NCBI RefSeq assembly: GCF_024802625.1
Contig: NZ_CP103371.1
Coordinates: 310,001-374,000, forward strand
Direction of reading: 5' to 3'
Source of the DNA: Massilia sp. H6
GTDB lineage: Bacteria > Pseudomonadota > Gammaproteobacteria > Burkholderiales > Burkholderiaceae_D
DNA length: 64,000 nt
Shown here: positions 34,811-45,266 of the stretch, piece after piece
Numbering within the stretch: position 1 is the stretch's first letter
Layout of the letters: every line of letters begins with the position of its first letter
Position numbers and translations under genes: made by a program
The notes under the pieces: model-generated
What the model was told of the DNA's origin: nothing
Database searches by the model: none
Seen by the model: only the letters and a program-made list of their open reading frames with translations

Positions 34811-35767
34811 ATGCCCGCCACCCCGCCGTCACTGTTCCCCCCGATCCAGCCTGTACGCCAGGGCATGCTCGCGGTCGATGAGCTGCACACGATTTATTGG
34901 GAAGAAGTCGGCAACCCCAACGGCATCCCGGTGCTGTTCCTGCACGGTGGTCCCGGCGCCGGCCTGTCGCCCCAGCATCGGCGTTTCTTCGACCCGAGCG
35001 CCTATCGCGTGATCTTGTTCGACCAGCGCGGCGCCGGCAAGTCCACGCCGCTGGGCGAATGGCGCAACAACACCACCGAGCTGCTGATCGACGACATCGA
35101 GCGCCTGCGCGCCATGTTCGGCATCGCGCAATGGCTGGTGTTTGGCGGTTCCTGGGGCTCGACGCTGGCGCTGGCTTATGGCCAGGCGCACCCGGAACGC
35201 TGCCTTGGCTTCGTGTTGCGCGGGATTTTCTTGTGCACCAAGGCCGAAGTAGACTGGTTCCTGAACGGCGTGCAGTGGTTTTACCCCGAGCTGTACCAAG
35301 AATTCGTCGCGCCGATTCCGGTGGCCGAACGCGGCGACCTGCTGGCCGCCTACGCTACGCGCCTGCTGTGCGACGATCCGGCGGTGTACTGGCCGGCGGC
35401 GCGGGCCTGGAGCCGCTTCGAGGGCCGCCGCGTATTCTTGCTGCCGCAGCCCGAGGAAACCTCGTCCGACGCGCTCGACCTGGGTGTAGGCCGGCTCGAG
35501 TCGCACTACATGCTGCATGGCGCTTTTCTCGAAGAAGACCAGCTGATACGCGACGTCCAGCGTATCGCCCACCTGCCGGCGGTCATCGTGCAGGGCCGTT
35601 ACGATGTGATCTGCCCGCCGCTGTCGGCCTGGCGACTGCACCAGGCCTGGCCGGGCGCGAAGCTGCGCATGATTCCGGACGGTGGCCATGGCGCGCTGGA
35701 GACCGGCATCGCGCGTGCGCTGGTGGGCGCCACCGAGGCCTTCAAGCTTCACGGATGCTTCGATTGA
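34811..35767 (+). CDS. pip: proline iminopeptidase
   Basis: The 318-residue alpha/beta hydrolase has the S33 family layout: HGGPGAGLSPQHRRFFDP, nucleophile S114 in FGGSWGSTLAL, Asp in VQGRYDVICP and His in IPDGGHGALE. It removes N-terminal proline from peptides in the cytoplasm. The length and N-terminal PPIQPVRQGML pattern match bacterial Pip. It is 48 bases after the PLP enzyme gene. Confidence 0.93.
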   Translation: MPATPPSLFPPIQPVRQGMLAVDELHTIYWEEVGNPNGIPVLFLHGGPGAGLSPQHRRFFDPSAYRVILFDQRGAGKSTPLGEWRNNTTELLIDDIERLRAMFGIAQWLVFGGSWGSTLALAYGQAHPERCLGFVLRGIFLCTKAEVDWFLNGVQWFYPELYQEFVAPIPVAERGDLLAAYATRLLCDDPAVYWPAARAWSRFEGRRVFLLPQPEETSSDALDLGVGRLESHYMLHGAFLEEDQLIRDVQRIAHLPAVIVQGRYDVICPPLSAWRLHQAWPGAKLRMIPDGGHGALETGIARALVGATEAFKLHGCFD

Positions 35768-35840
35768 GCGCTGTTTGGCGGCCCGGGCCTGGTGTCAACT
35801 GCTACACTAAGGCCAATCCGACAATAACGCACGCAAGCAC

Positions 35841-36287
35841 ATGAATATCCAGATCAGCGACATCGGCCACGTCATCCAGCTGGCGATCGCGCCGGTCTTC
35901 CTGCTGACCGGCGTGGCAACCAAGCTGACGGTCCTGACCAACCGCCTGGCGCGCATCATCGACCGCACCCGGGTGCTCGAAGACCGGCTCAAGGTCAAGC
36001 CCAACGAGCTGTACTCGGCCGAGCTCGAAACGCTGTACACCCGCTCGCACCTGATCAATACCGCGATCACCTCCAGTACCGCCTGCGGCCTGCTGGTGTG
36101 CCTGGTGATCGCCATGCTGTTCCTGGGCGACACCACGAACTTGCCGCTCGATCAGTACATCGCCGGCCTGTTCGTGCTGGCGATGCTCGGCCTGATCGGC
36201 AGCTTTGTTTACTTTCTGCGCGAGATCTTCATCGCCTCGCGCTTCATGCGCATGCAGCATTCGCTATCGCTCCAGCAGCCCCGCTAA
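35841..36287 (+). CDS. DUF2721 membrane protein
   Basis: The 148-residue product has three hydrophobic segments (residues ~10-30, 75-95, 105-130) and the conserved stretch LTNRLARIIDRTRVLEDRL, typical of DUF2721 proteins. It is an inner-membrane protein of unknown role. No signal peptide cleavage site is seen. It is followed after 24 bases by another hypothetical gene. Confidence 0.8.
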   Translation: MNIQISDIGHVIQLAIAPVFLLTGVATKLTVLTNRLARIIDRTRVLEDRLKVKPNELYSAELETLYTRSHLINTAITSSTACGLLVCLVIAMLFLGDTTNLPLDQYIAGLFVLAMLGLIGSFVYFLREIFIASRFMRMQHSLSLQQPR

Positions 36288-36311
36288 CGCCTTACTCCAA
36301 CGGTTTTTCTC

Positions 36312-36764
36312 ATGCACGACTACCAACGCCCTCCGACCCTGTACCGCTATGCGCCGCAAGACGAACTCGATGCTGCGCTGCGCGGCCAGTTCCGCCTGCT
36401 GCCCGACGGCGGCTTTCTTTCGCTGTCGTTTTCGACCGCCTGGGACCCGCAACTGTTCGACGTCTTCCATCCTGCCGACCGCTGCCTGGTGATCCACAAT
36501 ACCGAAGAATTCGGCGAGCGCCTGCACCGCGCGGTGCAGCGCGCCTTGCCCAACTGGGCTGGCATCGATGGCGAAGTCGCCTACGGCGTGCGCTCGCCGC
36601 TTGGCGCGGCCTTCTCCAAGAGCCTGGGCCAGTCGCGCGAAAAAGAATGGCAGTTCGCCTGGCGCTCGATGTCGCCGGGCGCGAGCCTGAATCCGGTCGT
36701 CATCAATATCGGCAACATCGAGCAGTTCGCCGAACTGCGCGGGCGCGACAGCCGCCCTTCCTGA
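36312..36764 (+). CDS. hypothetical protein (150 aa)
   Basis: The soluble product starts MHDYQRPPTLYRYAPQDELDAALRG and includes LSLSFSTAWDPQLFDVFH and a late VVINIGNIEQFAELRG segment. The phrase pattern (YRYAPQDELDAAL, SFSTAWDPQLFDVF) is reminiscent of ADP-ribosyl-transferase-like or RES-like small proteins, but I see no catalytic triad and do not assign it. It has no signal peptide or membrane segment. Confidence 0.55.
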   Translation: MHDYQRPPTLYRYAPQDELDAALRGQFRLLPDGGFLSLSFSTAWDPQLFDVFHPADRCLVIHNTEEFGERLHRAVQRALPNWAGIDGEVAYGVRSPLGAAFSKSLGQSREKEWQFAWRSMSPGASLNPVVINIGNIEQFAELRGRDSRPS

Positions 36765-36786
36765 GCCGTTGGCATCCGTTTAGTAA

Positions 36787-38853
<2,067 letters not shown>

Positions 38854-38856
38854 AGA

Positions 38857-39612
38857 TCAGTAGTTCAGGCGCAGTCCCATATCCGGATAATGCTGGCGAA
38901 CATACTTGATGAGGAAATACTGGAAATACAGAATAGAAAAGATTTCCATCGTTTCTTCGATCGTTACCATCAATGTAAACGTCAGGTCGCGCACCCCATT
39001 GGTTATGGCAACGTGATCGCCTTCAAAGGTTTCCAGACCAATGGTGGCGAACACGAAGCAGGCTCCGGCTAAACCGAAGTGGACCAGGTAAACCCGTTCC
39101 AGTCGCATCATAAAGGGAATGAAATACACGCCCAGCATCACCACGATCAGCGCTACCGGTACGGTCCATGCCACGCTTAAGAAAGGCAGCATATCGAGCT
39201 TGCCGCCAGCGGCGCCGTGAACAGCACGCGACAGGATGTGGCGCAGGTCGGCGAACTCATCGATCGACATAAAAGCGAAACCCAGAGCCAGTACTTGCCA
39301 GGCGCGCGTGTTGAATGGATTGCGCACGCTTTCCAGACGTGCCGTAACAAAAAGGATCGCCGCCGTAAGTAGCAGGTTCAGCGAAGAAAAGTAGGTGGGT
39401 ACGTTGTGTTCTTCGTAGAAGTCGAACAAGGGAACCAGTCCATATACCAGATCGCGCTGAAAATAATACTTCAGTACCATAACCATCAGGTGGGCGATAA
39501 CAAGGATCACACCAATGCCAAGCAGCTTGCGGTGAACACTGAAGGCTTCGTCGAAAGAAAGTATGCGTCGCGCGCTGGTAGAAGTATGCACTTGCGTAGC
39601 GGTATCAATCAT
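38857..39612 (-). CDS. multi-spanning membrane protein with conserved acidic/His residues
   Basis: The 251-residue product has about six membrane segments. Between them are conserved-looking polar motifs: MSIDEFADLRH, IGLETFEGDH and IEETMEIF, each with paired carboxylates close to His, as in membrane-embedded metal-dependent hydrolases. I do not recognise a named family and the metal idea is inference only. It sits convergent to fadH and upstream of a KAS III gene, without clear linkage. Confidence 0.7.
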   Translation of the reverse strand: MIDTATQVHTSTSARRILSFDEAFSVHRKLLGIGVILVIAHLMVMVLKYYFQRDLVYGLVPLFDFYEEHNVPTYFSSLNLLLTAAILFVTARLESVRNPFNTRAWQVLALGFAFMSIDEFADLRHILSRAVHGAAGGKLDMLPFLSVAWTVPVALIVVMLGVYFIPFMMRLERVYLVHFGLAGACFVFATIGLETFEGDHVAITNGVRDLTFTLMVTIEETMEIFSILYFQYFLIKYVRQHYPDMGLRLNY

Positions 39613-39894
39613 GATGGCTTCTTATGGTGGCGCGAGACTTCCCCGAGCCAGCCTTGTCATATTAGTTATAGTTGCTTGCTCGTAAATGGGTTCTTCAAGC
39701 GGGTCAGCCTGAAATGCTACTGTGCAATGTCATCTTGATGACACACTGCTCATCATAGACATGTCGTGCATTTATTTAAAGCTAGTTGTGTTGATTTTCA
39801 ATAATTTTCGCAAATACAACAACATGAACAAGCGATAGTCGTAACTGACTAGTGCTGCGCGGGCTGGCAGCATGAGGAAATGTAAAAGACAGAG
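39613..39894. other. intergenic region without a gene
   Basis: This 282-base stretch has no supportable frame. It is more AT-rich than the flanking genes and presumably contains the promoter of the membrane protein gene. A terminator hairpin lies at its right edge. Confidence 0.4.
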
Positions 39895-39913
39895 AAGGCG
39901 CTTATAGCGCCTT
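39895..39913 (-). terminator. terminator of the KAS III gene
   Basis: AAGGCGC, TTATA, GCGCCTT forms a 7-bp stem 57 bases after the KAS III stop. On the reverse strand it is followed by CTCTGTCTTTT. Confidence 0.6.
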
Positions 39914-39970
39914 GATTCAAGTGCATGCAGCGCAGGCGCGAACGCTGATGCTTCAGGCTACGTCACCGGG

Positions 39971-41092
39971 CTATTTTTTGCGCACCACCACGCACCCGAT
40001 CGAATACCCCGCGCCGAACGAGCAGATCACGCCGTTGGCGCCGCTCGGCAAGTCGTCCTGGTGCTTGTGGAAGGCAATGATCGAGCCGGCTGACGACGTG
40101 TTGGCATAGGTGTCGAGGATCACCGGCGCCTCGTTCGGCTCGGCATCGCGGCCCAGCAGGGTACGCGCGATCAGCAGGTTCATGTTCAGGTTGGCCTGGT
40201 GCAGCCAGTAGCGCGCCATGTCCTTGATCTCGAGGCCCGCGTTCTTTACCGTCTCGGCGATCATCTCGGCAGCCATCGGACAGACTTCCTTGAACACCTT
40301 GCGGCCCTGCTGGCGGAACAGCTTGTCGGATGCGCCGACACCGGCTTCGTCGAAGCGGTTCATGAAGCCGAAGTTGTTGCGGATGTTGTTCGAGAACCTG
40401 GTCTTGAGTTTGCTGTCCAGGATTTCCCACTGGTGGTCGCTGGTGGCCGTCTCAAGCGCTTCGACAATCACCGCGGTGCAGGCGTCGCCGAAAATAAAAT
40501 GACTGTCGCGGTCGCGGAAGTTCAGGTGACCGCTGGTGATTTCGGGGTTCAGCATCAGCACCGCACGGGCGCGTCCGGCGCGCACCGCGTCGACTGCCGT
40601 CTGGATGCCGAAAGTGGCCGACGAGCAGGCCACGTTCATGTCGAACCCGAAGCCGTCGATGCCAAGCGCGTCCTGCACCTCGACCGCCATGGCCGGGTAG
40701 GCGCGCTGCATGTTGCTGCAGGCGACCAGCACCATGTCGATATCGGACGGCTGCTTGCCGGCGCGCTCGAGCGCTTCGCGCGCTGCGGCGACGCACATCT
40801 CGGCCTGCAGCGAGAGCTGGTCATCGGCGCGCTCGGCAATGCGGGCGGTCATGCGCGAGGGATCGAGGATGCCTTCCTTTTCCATCACGTAGCGCGACTT
40901 GATGCCGGAGGCCTTTTCGATGAAGCCGCTGCTGGAAGCTTCGAGCGCGGTCGTTTCGCCGGCGGCAATCGCCGCGGCGTGTTCCTGGTTGAACAGGTCG
41001 ACATAGGCGTTGTAGGCCGCAACCAGCTCGTCGTTGGAGATGGAATACGGTGGCGTAAACAGGCCGGTGCCGCTGATGACGACAGGTTTCAT
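39971..41092 (-). CDS. beta-ketoacyl-ACP synthase III-type enzyme
   Basis: The 373-residue thiolase-fold protein has the catalytic Cys in MNVACSSATFG, His in RYWLHQANLNMN and Asn in LDTYANTSSAGS, the KAS III triad. It starts KPVVISGTGLFTPPYSISN. It differs from standard FabH by its longer N-terminal region (~55 extra residues, AAYNAYVDLFNQEHAAAIAAG), as in FabY/DarB-like relatives that take unusual starter or partner substrates. It stands alone, without ACP genes nearby. The ATG at 41092 is used because an upstream start would be TTG. Confidence 0.82.
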   Translation of the reverse strand: MKPVVISGTGLFTPPYSISNDELVAAYNAYVDLFNQEHAAAIAAGETTALEASSSGFIEKASGIKSRYVMEKEGILDPSRMTARIAERADDQLSLQAEMCVAAAREALERAGKQPSDIDMVLVACSNMQRAYPAMAVEVQDALGIDGFGFDMNVACSSATFGIQTAVDAVRAGRARAVLMLNPEITSGHLNFRDRDSHFIFGDACTAVIVEALETATSDHQWEILDSKLKTRFSNNIRNNFGFMNRFDEAGVGASDKLFRQQGRKVFKEVCPMAAEMIAETVKNAGLEIKDMARYWLHQANLNMNLLIARTLLGRDAEPNEAPVILDTYANTSSAGSIIAFHKHQDDLPSGANGVICSFGAGYSIGCVVVRKK

Positions 41093-41195
41093 GTTCGGGA
41101 CTTTCAAAGGAAATAACGGCGCTTAGCCGGAAGATGCGGCGATTCTACACGCTCGCGCCAGGCCTGGGAATTGGCTGACTTGGCAACAAAGATGC

Positions 41196-42617
41196 TCAGC
41201 GCGCGTGCTGCGCCAGGGTAGCGCCGCTGGTTCGGCGCGCCAGCTGCACCGGCTGTCCCTTGAGGTGGCGTAGCGCCTGCGCCAGCTGGAAGTCGGTGGC
41301 GCTGCCGTAATCGACCGGCTTGCGCTGGCTTGCCTCGGCCAGCAGCCGCATCTGCTCTTCGATGTCGTCGGCACGCGTTGCTGCTTCGTCATCGCGGTCG
41401 TTCGACAGGTGGCGCTCGAGGTCGGCCTCGCGCATGCGCAGCGCGTTCAGGCCGTCGCCCTCGGCAGTTTCATCGACCGCGAAATCGGGCACAATGCCGC
41501 GCGCCTGGATCGAGCGCCCGGCCGGCGTGTAGTAGCGCGCGGTGGTGAGCTTGACGGCGGCATCGCGCCCGATCGGGCGGATGGTCTGGACCGAGCCCTT
41601 GCCGAAGGTCTGGCTGCCGAGGATGGCGGCGCGCTTGTAGTCCTGCAGCGCGCCGGCCACGATCTCGGAGGCGGAGGCCGAGCCGGTATTGACCAGCACT
41701 ACCATGGGCAGGGTTTTGAAGGCCTCGGGCAGGTTCGACAACGGGTCGCCGCCGCTGCGCAGCATGTAGAACTCGGGTCGGGCGTAGAAGCGCTGGCGAT
41801 GTTCCAGCAGCTGGCCGTTGGTCGAGACAATTTCGGCGTCTTTCGGCAAAAACGCGGCGGCTACGCCGATGGCGCCCTGCAGCAGGCCACCCGGGTCGTT
41901 GCGCAGGTCGAGCACCAGGCCTTTCAGGTCCGGATCCTGGCGGTACAGCGCCTGCAGCTTGGCGGCCATGTCGTCCACGGTCGGCTCCTGGAACTGCGAG
42001 ATGCGCAGCCAGCCATAGCCGGGTTCGACGATTTTGGCCTTGACGCTTTTCTGGACGATTTCACCGCGCTCGATGGTAAAGCGCAGCGGCGCCGGACTAT
42101 CCTTGCGCACGATGGTGAGCACCACCCGGGTGCCCGGCTCGCCGCGCATGCGCTTGATGGCTTCGTCGATCGGCAGTCCCTGTACCGGATGGCCATCGAT
42201 TCGGGTAATCAGGTCGCCTTCCTTGATGCCGGCACGCCAGGCAGGGGAGTCTTCGATGGGGGCGACGATTTCCACATAGCCCTCGTCGCTTTCGGAAATC
42301 TCGATGCCCAGGCCGACGAAGCGGCCTTCGGTGCCCTCGCGCAGCTCGCGGAAGGCGCGTGGATCGAGGTAGGCCGAATGCGGGTCGAGCGAGGCGACCA
42401 TGCCCGAGATGGCTTGGGACAGCAGTGCCTTGCCTTCGACCGGCTCGACATAGGCAGACTTGATGACACCGTAGACGTCGGCCAGCTGGCGCAGCTCGGC
42501 CAGCGGCATGCCGGCCTCGACCGGCTTGTGCGCCAAAGCGGAAAATTGCATCGTGAGGGCGACCCCGGTAATGGCGCCGAGCCCGACGAGACAGGAATTC
42601 TTGAATGTGGAGCCCAT
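41196..42617 (-). CDS. S41 family C-terminal processing peptidase
   Basis: The 473-residue product starts with a signal-like hydrophobic segment (SCLVGLGAITGVALTMQF). A PDZ domain follows (~residues 95-175, VAPIEDSPAWRAGIKEGDLITRIDGHPVQG), then the S41 core with the catalytic Ser in NTGSASASEIVAGAL and Lys in QTFGKGSVQTIRP. Such proteases trim C-termini of envelope proteins in the periplasm. The last ~90 residues are Arg/Glu/Asp-rich and not part of the core. Confidence 0.93.
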   Translation of the reverse strand: MGSTFKNSCLVGLGAITGVALTMQFSALAHKPVEAGMPLAELRQLADVYGVIKSAYVEPVEGKALLSQAISGMVASLDPHSAYLDPRAFRELREGTEGRFVGLGIEISESDEGYVEIVAPIEDSPAWRAGIKEGDLITRIDGHPVQGLPIDEAIKRMRGEPGTRVVLTIVRKDSPAPLRFTIERGEIVQKSVKAKIVEPGYGWLRISQFQEPTVDDMAAKLQALYRQDPDLKGLVLDLRNDPGGLLQGAIGVAAAFLPKDAEIVSTNGQLLEHRQRFYARPEFYMLRSGGDPLSNLPEAFKTLPMVVLVNTGSASASEIVAGALQDYKRAAILGSQTFGKGSVQTIRPIGRDAAVKLTTARYYTPAGRSIQARGIVPDFAVDETAEGDGLNALRMREADLERHLSNDRDDEAATRADDIEEQMRLLAEASQRKPVDYGSATDFQLAQALRHLKGQPVQLARRTSGATLAQHAR

Positions 42618-43126
42618 GGTTTACCCGAGTTGACCGCATACGGCCGTCGCGCATGAGTCAGCGCCAGTCCAGTATAAACCCGAAAACCCGAGGCTGCCGC
42701 GGAGCGGGCAAAACCCGCGAGCCATGCATATCAAGAATAGCTCGGCCGCGAGCGAGGTAAGCAAATGTAAGATTTTAAGCGAGCGCGAGGGCCCGGTTTT
42801 ATAGTCGAATTCAGCTTTTTCTCTCTGTCCACTGTTTGAAGTGGTCTTGCCCGCGGCCCCCTCCGCGGGCTTTTTTCCATGTGCCGCCCCAATGCTGTGG
42901 CGGCGCACCAACACATGCATATACGATAACTGCCGTCCTGCATGTATCGAAAAGTAAAAAAGCGCCGATCGCCGTTGCCGCCCCATGTACACGGGCTAGA
43001 ATGAGCCGGGCTTTTGCCGTCCTTGACCGTGGGCGCAAGCCGGGACACCATCATGAACATGGTCTTGAAGAACGGCCATAAGCCGCTCATTTTCCAGTAA
43101 TCTTCCCAGTAAGTAAGGACACCCCC
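42618..43126. other. divergent intergenic region with an orphan terminator
   Basis: The 509-base gap between two divergent protease genes has no convincing gene; longer reverse frames overlap but show no recognisable protein. It contains a strong + strand terminator (42849-42876) with no gene before it. A weak -10-like TATAGT lies at 42800-42805. Confidence 0.5.
42849..42876 (+). terminator. orphan rho-independent terminator (possible sRNA end or attenuator)
   Basis: GCCCGCGG, a 6-base loop, then CCGCGGGC followed by TTTTTT makes an 8-bp stem with a perfect U-tract on the + strand. The nearest upstream gene runs in the opposite direction, and the nearest downstream start is at 43127, so it would end a short transcript or attenuate the M13 peptidase mRNA. 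Confidence 0.7.
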
Positions 43127-45178
43127 GTGAAGCGACTCCTATTGAGCACCCTGACCCTGTCGATGATGGCGGCTTTCGCCACTGCGGCAGATCCTGCCCC
43201 AGCCAAAGCAGCCGGCGCACCGATCTCGGGCATCGACACGCAGTACATCGACACCAGCGTGCGTGCGCAAGACGACTTCTTCACCCACCTGAACGGCAAA
43301 TGGCTGAAGTCCACCGAGATCCCGAGCGACAAGGCGAGCTGGGGTACCTTCATGAAGCTGCGCGACGACACCACGCCACAGATCAAGGCGATCATCGAGG
43401 CCGCGCAGGCCGACAAGAGCGCCAAGCCTGGGTCTGAAACCCAGAAAATCGGCGACCTGTACGCCAGCTACATGGACGAAGCGCGCCGTGAAGCGCTTGG
43501 CACCAAGCCGTTGAGCAACGAGCTGCAAAAGATTCGTTCGCTCAAGGACAAGAAGGGCTTGCCGAACCTGGTGGCGCACCTGTCGAAGATCGGCGTCGCG
43601 ACCCCCTATGGCATTTATGTGAGCCAGGACATGCGCAAGTCGAGCGAGCATGCCGTGTACATCTCGCAAAGTGGCCTGGGCATGCCGGACCGCGACTACT
43701 ACCTCAAGCAGGACGACGCCAAGCTGGCGGAAGTGCGCGCCAAGTACCTGAAGCACGTCGAACAAACCCTGGCGCTGGCTGGCGAGAAGAATGCCGCCGA
43801 GCAGGCCAAGGACATCGTCGATTTCGAGACCGAGCTGGCCAAGGTGCAATGGACCCGTGTCGAGAACCGCGACCCGGTCAAGCGCTACAACAAGATGACT
43901 GTGGCCGAACTGGCCAAGCTGGCGCCGGGCTATGACTGGAACGCGGCCCTGGCCGCCGCCGGCGCGGGCAACAAGGTCGATACCATCATTGTCAACCAGC
44001 CGAGCTATTTCGCCGGCCTGAACCAGGTGCTGGCCAAGACCGAGCTGTCGACCCTGAAGTCCTACTTCGAATGGCAGCTGCTGCGTGAATTCTCGCCACT
44101 CCTATCGAAAGCCTTCGTGGACCAGAGCTTCTCGTTCTACGGCACGGCGCTGTCGGGCGTGTCCGAGCAGGCGCCGCTGTGGAAGCGCGGCGTGGGCGCG
44201 GTTGAAAGTTCGCTCGGCGAAGCGCTCGGCAAGCTGTACGTGAAGGAGCATTTCCCGGCCGAGCGCAAGGCGCGCATGGAAGAGCTGGTGAAGAACCTGA
44301 TCATCGCCTACGGCCAGTCGATCGACAACCTCGAGTGGATGAGCCCCGAGACCAAGAAGGAAGCCCGCGCCAAGCTGGCCAAGTTCACGCCAAAGATCGG
44401 CTACCCGGACAAGTGGCGCGATTACTCGAAGCTGTCCATCAAGCGTGACGACCTGGTCGGCAACGCGATGCGCACGGCGAACTTCCGCTACAACTACCAG
44501 CTGAACAAGCTGGGCAAGCCGGTCGACCGCACCGAATGGGGCATGACGCCGCAGACCGTGAACGCCTACTACCGCAGCACCACCAACGAGATCGTGTTCC
44601 CGGCCGCGATCCTGCAGCCGCCGTTCTTCGACATGCGCGCCGACGACGCGGTGAACTACGGCGGCATCGGCGCCGTGATCGGCCACGAGATCGGCCACGG
44701 CTTCGACGACAAGGGCAGCCAGTCGGACGGCGACGGCAACCTGCGCGACTGGTGGAGCGACGCCGACCGCGCCGCCTTCAAGGCCCGGACCGACAAGCTG
44801 GTGAAACAGTTCAATGGCTTCTCGCCGCTGCCAGGCTATAACGTGAACGGCGAACTAACCCTGGGCGAGAACATCGGCGACAACGCCGGCCTGTCGATCG
44901 CCTACAAGGCCTACAAGCTGTCGCTGGGCGGCAAACCGGCTCCGGTCATCGACGGCCTCACCGGCGACCAGCGCTTCTTCATGGGCTTTGGCCAGGTGTG
45001 GCGCTCGAAGATGCGCGAAGCCCAGCAGATCAACCAGGTCAAGACCGACCCGCACTCGCCGGGCCAGTTCCGCGCCAACGGCACCGTGATGAACATGCCG
45101 GAGTTCTACGAAGCCTTTAATGTCAAGCCGGGCGACAAGATGTACCTGGCGCCGCAAGACCGCGTGATCATCTGGTAA
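43127..45178 (+). CDS. M13 family zinc metallopeptidase 1
   Basis: The 683-residue product starts at GTG with a signal peptide (LLLSTLTLSMMAAFATA). It has the neprilysin-family zinc site HEIGHGFDDKGS (H520, E521, H524) and the third ligand in LTLGENIGDNAGLSIA (E581), plus EIVFPAAILQPPFFD. Members cut oligopeptides in the periplasm or outside. The C-terminal PGDKMYLAPQDRVIIW is a family signature. It is followed by a close paralogue in the same orientation. Confidence 0.93.
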   Translation: MKRLLLSTLTLSMMAAFATAADPAPAKAAGAPISGIDTQYIDTSVRAQDDFFTHLNGKWLKSTEIPSDKASWGTFMKLRDDTTPQIKAIIEAAQADKSAKPGSETQKIGDLYASYMDEARREALGTKPLSNELQKIRSLKDKKGLPNLVAHLSKIGVATPYGIYVSQDMRKSSEHAVYISQSGLGMPDRDYYLKQDDAKLAEVRAKYLKHVEQTLALAGEKNAAEQAKDIVDFETELAKVQWTRVENRDPVKRYNKMTVAELAKLAPGYDWNAALAAAGAGNKVDTIIVNQPSYFAGLNQVLAKTELSTLKSYFEWQLLREFSPLLSKAFVDQSFSFYGTALSGVSEQAPLWKRGVGAVESSLGEALGKLYVKEHFPAERKARMEELVKNLIIAYGQSIDNLEWMSPETKKEARAKLAKFTPKIGYPDKWRDYSKLSIKRDDLVGNAMRTANFRYNYQLNKLGKPVDRTEWGMTPQTVNAYYRSTTNEIVFPAAILQPPFFDMRADDAVNYGGIGAVIGHEIGHGFDDKGSQSDGDGNLRDWWSDADRAAFKARTDKLVKQFNGFSPLPGYNVNGELTLGENIGDNAGLSIAYKAYKLSLGGKPAPVIDGLTGDQRFFMGFGQVWRSKMREAQQINQVKTDPHSPGQFRANGTVMNMPEFYEAFNVKPGDKMYLAPQDRVIIW

Positions 45179-45199
45179 TCTGGCGCTAGCAACAACAAT

Positions 45200-45231
45200 C
45201 CGAACGGGCCGGCGCAAGCTGGCCCGTTCGG
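45200..45231 (+). terminator. hairpin between the two M13 genes
   Basis: CCGAACGGGCCGGC and GCTGGCCCGTTCGG pair over 14 positions with one G-U wobble around the loop GCAA, a GNRA tetraloop. There is no U-run, so it may act as an mRNA processing or stability element. Confidence 0.55.
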
Positions 45232-45266
45232 CATGACGACTATAGAAAACATACGGAGACAGACGC

